64,000 bases of DNA from Lamellibrachia satsuma. Lineage: Eukaryota > Annelida > Polychaeta > Sabellida > Siboglinidae. How positions within the stretch are numbered: the stretch's first letter is position 1; every line of letters starts with the position of its first letter. A program made the position numbers and the translations under genes. Positions 41,801-50,800 of this stretch are shown here, piece by piece. The stretch spans positions 3,905,501 through 3,969,500 of the forward strand of contig BSQZ01000006.1 in assembly GCA_033239005.1 (NCBI GenBank), read 5' to 3'. The notes below the pieces were generated by a model. That model did no database searches. It saw nothing but the letters and a program-made list of their open reading frames with translations, and was not told the origin of the DNA.

Positions 41801-44800
41801 CGATCCCTTGGAAGGCGTACAAGATCTCACGGAGCAGTAGTGTCTCGGGCACTTCGTATGATGCTGTGGGCAAACAGGGGCAAGTCAAACCATGCTTAAA
41901 TTCACATATTGCATCATCCAGACTTGGGGTCAGTTACACTGTAACTGTAATGCCAATTCCAAGATTGGAATTTTTTTTAATTGGTATTTTCAATAACTTT
42001 TTCAATTCCATCATGAACTTTTTAACTAAAATTATTCACTACAGAGAATCATTAAAATATATTATGTTGCGTATATCATAGGCTTTTGCCATTATGTTCC
42101 ATATAGCGAGAGTCCACTGCATATGAAAGCACTTTTGCTACAAGACATGACCTGCAAGCACAGATGTTGCCACCAGTCTACACTCAGCATTCAGTACAAA
42201 AAGAATTTTTTTATCAATTATAATATTAACATCACTGCCAGACAATTGGATCACAGGTGTTCATCTAAACGCAAATATTTTTAATAAATACATATAAACT
42301 GTTCATTTGGTCCCTTACTGTTTTCAGCCGACCTTGAGGCTGATCGGGTTGATGTGGATCGTCTTTCACCATTCACAGCAACAACAGAACTTGGTGGAGT
42401 TTTGCCTGCTAAACATGACAGCACATCAACTACGGGTATTAAATCAGTAATTTTCAGACACAAATAAGAATTATGACAATACTAAATGCTACGTTCCATA
42501 TGTTACCAAACAAAATACATCTATAATTTTACGCATTTATTTTTTATATGGACACCAAACATTAGTTCAGTTTCTGATAAACCTATTGACATTTTAACAG
42601 CTAAATGTATACTTATTGCGCATGACATAAACTAAGTGCAACAACACCATTTTGAATACTGTTAACCAAAAAATCATGGCAATAATAAACATTATGGATA
42701 TGCTGATAGCATTTGGGTTTCATTTGCGTATTTGTCAAAATATTAATTTTCTAATCACATCTAATAATTAAACATCACACATATTATGTTACAATGGAGG
42801 AATTCTTTGTTTCTTTCAGATGCATATTTCCAAGAGGTAAAAACACCTAATGTAAACAAACCCAATGTAAAACAATTCAGTGTAAACAAAACAAATGTAG
42901 ACAAACCAAATTTAGACAACGTAAATGTAAATAAACCCAATGTAACCAAACCAAATACAGACAAACCAAACATAGACAAGTAAAGGCAAACAAACCAAAC
43001 GTTAACACTGATATAATAAGTCTGTATACAGCTCATCTCTGACTGCTGTCGTCAGTGATGGAAGGATGAGAGGGTTGTACCTGCGGTGAGACTGAGTCCG
43101 GCCCCTCTGTGCTGCAGGGTCTGTTGTAATTGTTGGAGGCTGTACTGTCTGAGGGCAGAGGGCGGCACCGACCTGCAGCAGTCACAGGGTCTATTATAGC
43201 CTCAGTGATGTATGTTAGTGTGACTGGTATAGCCTCAGTGATGTAAGTCAGTGTGACTGGTATAGCCCCAGTGATGTAAGTCAGTGTGACTGGTATAGCA
43301 TCAGTGATGTAAGTCAGTGTGACTGGTATAGCCTCAGTGATGTAAGTCAGTGTGACTGGTATAGCCTCAGTGATGTAAGTCAGTGTGACTGGTATAGCCT
43401 CAGTGATGTAAGTCAGTGTGACTGGTATAGCCCCAGTGATGTAAGTCAGTGTGACTGGTATAGCCTCAGTGATGTAAGTCAGTGTGACTGGTATAGCCCC
43501 AGTGATGTAAGTCAGTGTGACTGGTATAGCCTCAGTGATGTAAGTCAGTGTGACTGGTATAGCCCCAGTGATGTAAGTCAGTGTGACTGGTATAGCCCCA
43601 GTGATGTAAGTCAGTGTGACTGGTATAGCCTCAGTGATGTAAGTCAGTGTGACTGGTATAGCCCCAGTGATGTAAGTCAGTGTGACTGGTATAGCCCCAG
43701 TGATGTAAGTCAGTGTGACTGGTATAGCCTCAGTGATGTAAGTCAGTGTGACTGGTATAGCCCCAGTGATGTAAGTCAGTGTGACTGGTATAGCCTCAGT
43801 GATGTAAGTCAGTGTGACTGGTATAGCCCCAGTGATGTAAGTCAGTGTGACTGGTATAGCCCCAGTGATGTAAGTCAGTGTGACTGGTATAGCCCCAGTG
43901 ATGTAAGTCAGTGTGACTGGTATAGCATCAGTGATGTAAGTCAGTGTGACTGGTATAGCCCCAGTGATGTAAGTCAGTGTGACTGGTATAGCCTCAGTGA
44001 TGTAAGTCAGTGTGACTGGTATAGCCCCAGTGATGTAAGTCAGTGTGACTGGTATAGCCCCAGTGATGTAAGTCAGTGTGACTGGTATAGCATCAGTGAT
44101 GTAAGTCAGTGTGACTGGTATAGCCTCAGTGATGTAAGTCAGTGTGACTGGTATAGCCCCAGTGATGTAAGTCAGTGTGACTGGTATAGCCTCAGTGATG
44201 TAAGTCAGTGTGACTGGTATAGCCCCAGTGATGTAAGTCAGTGTGACTGGTATAGCCCCAGTGATGTAAGTCAGTGTGACTGGTATAGCCTCAGTGATGT
44301 AAGTCAGTGTGACTGGTATAGCCTCAGTGATGTAAGTCAGTGTGACTGGTATAGCCCCAGTGATGTAAGTCAGTGTGACTGGTATAGCCTCAGTGATGTA
44401 AGTCAGTGTGACTGGTATAGCCCCAGTGATGTAAGTCAGTGTGACTGGTATAGCCCCAGTGATGTAAGTCAGTGTGACTGGTATAGCATCAGTGATGTAA
44501 GTCAGGGTGACTGGTATAGCCTCAGTGATGTAAGTCAGGGTGACTGGTATAGCCCCAGTGATGTAAGTCAGTGTGACTGGTATAGCCTCAGTGATGTAAG
44601 TCAGTGTGACTGGTATAGCCCCAGTGATGTCAGTCAGTGTGACTGGTATAGCATCAGTGATGTAAGTCAGGGTGACTGGTATAGCCTCAGTGATGTAAGT
44701 CAGGGTGACTGGTATAGCCCCAGTGATGTAAGTCAGTGTGACTGGTATAGCCTCAGTGATGTAAGTCAGTGTGACTGGTATAGCCTCAGTGATGTAAGTC

Positions 44801-47800
44801 AGGGTGACTGGTATAGCCTCAGTGATGTAAGTCAGTGTGACTGGTATAGCCTCAGTGATGTAAGTCAGGGTGACTGGTATAGCCTCAGTGATGTAAGTCA
44901 GGGTGACTGGTATAGCCCCAGTGATGTAAGTCAGTGTGACTGGTATAGCTAAAGTGATGTCAGTTAGTGTGACTGGAATAGCCTCAGTGATGTCAGTAAG
45001 ACGATGATCACATATTATTAGTTTCACGATCATAAAACAATAACTATTTGAGAAAAAACAAACCACAGCTCCAACTGGAGCATATCAAAAGACCCCAAAC
45101 AAGGTAGCCAACATCATTTTTCAAAAACATTTAGGGATTTATGTAGGGATAAATTGCTGTGATTACAGGATACAATTATGATCACACACTTATTACTACT
45201 GTCAAAATACAATTATCATCACACACTTACTACTATTGTCAAAATACAATTATGATAACACACTTACTACTATTGTCAAAATACAATTATGATCACACAC
45301 TTACTACTACTGTCAAAATACAATTATGATCACACACTTACTACTATTGTCAAAATACAATTATGATCACACACTTACTACTACTGTCAAAATACAATTA
45401 TGATGACACACTTATTACTACTGTCAAAATACAATTATGATCACACACTTACTACTACTGTCAAAATACAATTATGATCACACACTTACTACTATTGTCA
45501 AAATACAATTATGATTACACACTTACTACTATTGTCAAAATACAATTATGATCACACATTTACTACTATTGTCAAAATACAATTATGATCACACACTTAC
45601 TACTATTGTCAAAATGAAACCACATGCTGTTGAATCATATGTGACAGCAACTCACTCACGCAAGTATCATAGACTCACGTGAAGTGTCACAGACTTAAAC
45701 AAGTAATACTGACTCGCAATATAAGTGGCACTGACTCACACAATTGGCACCAACTCACACAAGTGGCACTGACTCACACATGTAGCACTGACTCACATTG
45801 GTGACACTGACTCACATGGGTTGCATAGATGACTGTTCTGAGCTGTAGGCACTCGGTGGTATACTGCTGATACCGCTGGTACCGCCTGATGATACCGACT
45901 GCAGTGTCGGCATGGCACAGACGGGAGTGACTTGTGCACCTCGGTGTGCAGCAGAGTACGGGGTGGAGGTGAGGTGGTTAGTGGCTCCCAGCGCAAACAT
46001 CAAGTGCTGCAACATATCACACATTACGCTCAGTTTGATATTTCTGATACAAATACAATGAACTGACTTCATAAGCGTAGGTCTAATCCCACTACAAGTA
46101 TGAATATTTGTTTGCTTAGAAGTTACATAAAAGTGTAACCCCAACTATAGAACTTTTACTTAGACTGCAATTGGGAGAAGCGCATATTGAAAATGTAGCT
46201 AATTTTACCAAATAGCAAACATGGAGAACCTTAAACTGTGCAAGTATTGTTGATGTTGCAAAATAACAAATAGGGGAACTATACATTGTAGTATTGGTAA
46301 TTTTACAAAACATCAAATAGGGAGAACTGTATACTGTAAATATACGCAAATTTTACAAAAAACCAAATACATGTTGTAAATACTGCTGAAGTTACAGAGA
46401 ACCAAACAGGGAGAACTAAATGAATATAAACAAGGATCAGCTTCATACTGTTAGTACAAGTATTAGCAGCTTCATACTGTTAGTACAAGTATTAGCAGCT
46501 GTTCATGTCCAAGAAGCAGAATATTAACACTGATCCTATGGGCCTAAATGGGTGAGGAAGCTAACTGTAGACATGACTGCTACCTTGGACTGACTGGACT
46601 TGTCCCCATTGAGACTGTAGAGCAGATAGAGCACAGCCCAGCGGTCCCGCAGGATGTCCTGGAAGGTGACGCATGACAGAGTGGATAAACAGATAATAAA
46701 CAAACATTGTCATGAGTCAAGATACAACGAGAACAACCCACAAACAGGTGTTGTTGATCTCTCCATTGATGGTTCCTAGTAAGCGCTTTGATGTATGTAA
46801 TACTTTTCTGACACATCTGCAGATTCATGCACACTGACAAGTGCTCTTTACCTTTGGCCTCTAGTTCCATCGCTGATCGCCGGCAGTTTCCAGCTTGCCA
46901 CCAACGATAATAACCGCATAATATCAGCAAGTTGAAACCACTGGCCTTGAAACTAAATGTCTCGACAGCATTACGTAATCACGTTAGCAATTCGAGTGAA
47001 GGTGGTGGGTTTAACAAACATGGACTTACCAGTGCCAGTTGTTTCATAAGGGACTTCTTGGTTAAGTGGATGGCTCAACAATCTGCCGCCTCTTAATGAG
47101 AACACTCACCCACCCATGCACACATCACACTCATATAATCTATATATTAATACGCTAACTTTGGTGGCAGTCTGGCAGTATCTCCTGACGTCTACTCACC
47201 TCTTTCTACTTTCATTCTCCTCCTTGGACCATTGATCTCTCATCTACCAACTGGTGATGTATTTAAAAACCCACAAAGGCAGTTATTTACTATCATGCTT
47301 TTCTACCTGTCGGACAAATATGGAAACAGTGGCGCTGAATTGAGTGTCTACCTATATACATCTATATTTCTATATATTTAGTTGCTGCCCACAGAAGGTG
47401 TAAATATCAGGTGTGGGTTTTCTAGTGGCTAGTAGTAACAATAACAGCTATATTTAACAACCTAACTTAACATCAGTGAGCCAATTGCCCAATTCCTGTG
47501 TCTCCCACCTGCCCTTGCAGCCTGCGGTGAAGTTCTGCAAACACGGCACAATCCTGCACTCTGCCCAGCCTCACCACTGCAAGATGACATATTCATAATA
47601 TTTGAATACTTTTCAAAACCTACAAAAAAATATTAATTTTTAAGAAGTAATTAACCCAACAGACTGGGTAAATATTGAAATACGTACAAACTGTTGAAGG
47701 AATAATGCAAAGTTACAAACATCTTTATTTAATTATAGCAGTCAGTAAATATTTTAAATCCATGTACTATTAATTTACATGGAAAAAAAATTCTTTACAT

Positions 47801-50800
47801 TTTCATTCCACATCACATGTACAAAAACATATATTCTTTAAAAAGCATGCGCACTGTTTTGGTCCAAGTAGCACCGCTTGCATTGTCTTGTGCAGTTGGC
47901 ATCAGCGGCATATATTATCGCTCACCACGGATACAATCTGTGGCGTTATTTGGACCACAAAAGTGTGCAAAAACACATTTAAAAAGAATATATGCTCTTT
48001 GCATGTGGAATGATATGGAATAATTGAATGAACATGCTGGCATAGAAACAATGAAGTAAAAATGTAATTTGGTGGCCTAAATAATTTAGGCCAATCAAGT
48101 CCATGGTTACCATAGGTGTTACATATTTGGAATACTTTTTTTCACTGACCTACCTATTTTTGTGTTAATGAAACTCTGAAAACCAACTAATAAAAAATAA
48201 AAGGCCTAACTGTGCAAACAAGATCAGAGTGTACTTGCTTTTCTTCTTAATCTTCTCCACAATCTGAAATTCATCACTCTGTTGAGGGGTAGAAATCGGG
48301 CTGGAGGAAATAAATACATATCATCAATGAATGAATCTACACATCTAAGCAGAAAGTAAGCTTAATACAATTGGGAAGGTCCATACAATTGGGAAGTTGC
48401 CTGTCTATGTTGTCTTTTATCAACAACAATTTTCACTTTAACAGTATATCGTCTACCAACATTTCATGCATGTTGGTGTTTATGAGCCAAGTGAGGGGGA
48501 CCATGTAAACATGCTGCAAATCATATTTTGTTAAAAGTAAGAACATTTAAATAGGGATGTTATGTTAAATATACAATGTGAACATGTATCAGGTATATTT
48601 TTTAAATGTACCACATTTTACAGGCCAAAGACGTTTTCTGAAAGCAATGTATGAAAAACAATGCGACTACTGAACACTGGCTTTCAGCAAAATGATTAAG
48701 CAGACCATTTATAGAGCTTGTTTTGAAAGACAAATTCTATAAAAGATACATTGACCATGAAAATAATACAATTTGGTAGGAGAAACCATACATTAAACAA
48801 AATGCATTTTGTTGAGATATTAAAAAAGATTATAACTTACCTAGCAAGTATTTGTAGAGCCATTTTGTAATGAGGCGTCAGGGCTTCTGCAACAACAATA
48901 AAAAAGAGTATTGTTAGGTATGTTACAAACATTTTTTTAATTGTTTTATAATCATTTAAATACTTCTATCTGATAAAGTATGTTATGCAATTTATCAATG
49001 TTTTTGATTTTTTTCAATATCTTTATTATTTGCGAAATTATTCCACTTTTTGGCTTCAAAAAAGGGTGTATTCTGTCTTAAGGAATCGAATCCATTTCTT
49101 GTGACCAGTATGTCTGTTGGCTGCGCTGCCACTGAATGTAGGTGAACATGGCATAATGTGGACCAAAGAAGATATTAAGGTGGGATAAAAAGATAGAGGA
49201 CCCGAAAATGTTGATCTAATAATGTATATCCTTGATGACCTATTTATGTTGAAAAATTGCCTGATTAAGTAATTATGTATGACGTGTGGGATCAACGAGG
49301 GGTTTAAGGGAGAATTTATGTACACATTGATCCCATTAATGACCTAGTTTATTACAACTTGACCTTTGACCTATTTACAGGTTTTAATGGCCTATTTATT
49401 TTTTATTAAGTCTGGATTGGGATGCTATCAAGTCAACAGAGACTGTAATCACTGTATAATTGTTGACCATAATATTTACCCTAGTGACCTGATTATTTTA
49501 CTTCCATTGACGTTTGACCGATTTATGTTGATAAATTACCTATTTCAGCTATAAGTAATTGTGCATGGCAGTGGTCTTTGTAAATTTACTGAGACATGTT
49601 AAGAAATGGTGTACACAATTTACTTTACTACAGTATGATATTTTTATTACATAATTGATTGTAATGTGACATTTGCATAAATACATGTATTAATGGCCTA
49701 ACTATATATAATTAAGTGACATGTGAAGCTGACAAATTCATTGATTCTGTATTGTTTACTGCATAATTATAAAGAACAATATTTTCTTACATGGCAAAAT
49801 AATTTTTTTTTAAAACCAACACTGTTATTGCATAAAAACAACACAATTTATTATACATTCAGGGAGCTTTGAAATTTTCTGCATGCATAATGCAACAACA
49901 TTTATAGTTAACTGTGTCAAATCTGGTTCACAGTACACTGCTAGTTCTGCACATCAATGTTACTGCTTCATGAAATAATGTCCTGCACTACAACATGAAG
50001 TAATGTTTATATACTGTTCACAGTAGCTGATAAGGAGACATGGAAAAGGACAACACCCAAAGCAATGCAGCAGTACAAGAATTAGTCAGCTTCACCTCGT
50101 CATAAATGGAACTATAAGGAAGAAGTCTCAATACAGCAGTATTCACGTTGCACTCTCCCATAAATCCCTGCCAGTGTTTGTGTCAGTGTTTGTGTCAGTG
50201 TTTGTGTCAGTGTTCTCAGGGCAGTGTAGGCTCAGTGCAGAAATATTCATATTTGAATGTCTCAAATTAATGTCATGCGCTTTTACATGAAGTAGGGTTT
50301 ATAATGTTCACACGATACTGTCGGCTAAGTGTATGCATAATCAGAGTTCACTGTTTCATAAATCCATGCATGTGTAATGTGTCGATGTCCATTGGACACT
50401 GTAGGCTCAGTGTACATTTCTATACAGTCTTCACAAGCTTTGTGGTGCATCTACACACAAAACTGTGCCTGAGCACCAACACTGCCTGAGCACCAACACT
50501 GCCTGAGCACCAACACTGCCTGAGCACCAACAAAGATGGCTTCTGCATGTTCTGGAAAGAAAGATTGCACAAATCGTTAAGTTTATTTATTTTTATTCAT
50601 TTTTTTAGGAGTGCAGTGTTCTTAATGCACACAGCACCAGTGTTTGATCAGTATTGTGATTCAGAAACCACTATTATGCTATACGTATACATACATATAT
50701 TATATATAAAACTTATCTTTAGTGTTATCATTGTATTCTTCAAACATACAGTGGAATCTTTAAACATGAAATGCAGATAAGAAATATATATTAAGACGTG

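Noticed and set aside
43033..45066. 677-codon minus-strand open frame (11-residue repeat)
   Set aside because: It is a 33-bp intronic minisatellite read in a stop-free frame. GCP3 exon 7 inside it uses another frame and is bounded by clear splice sites.
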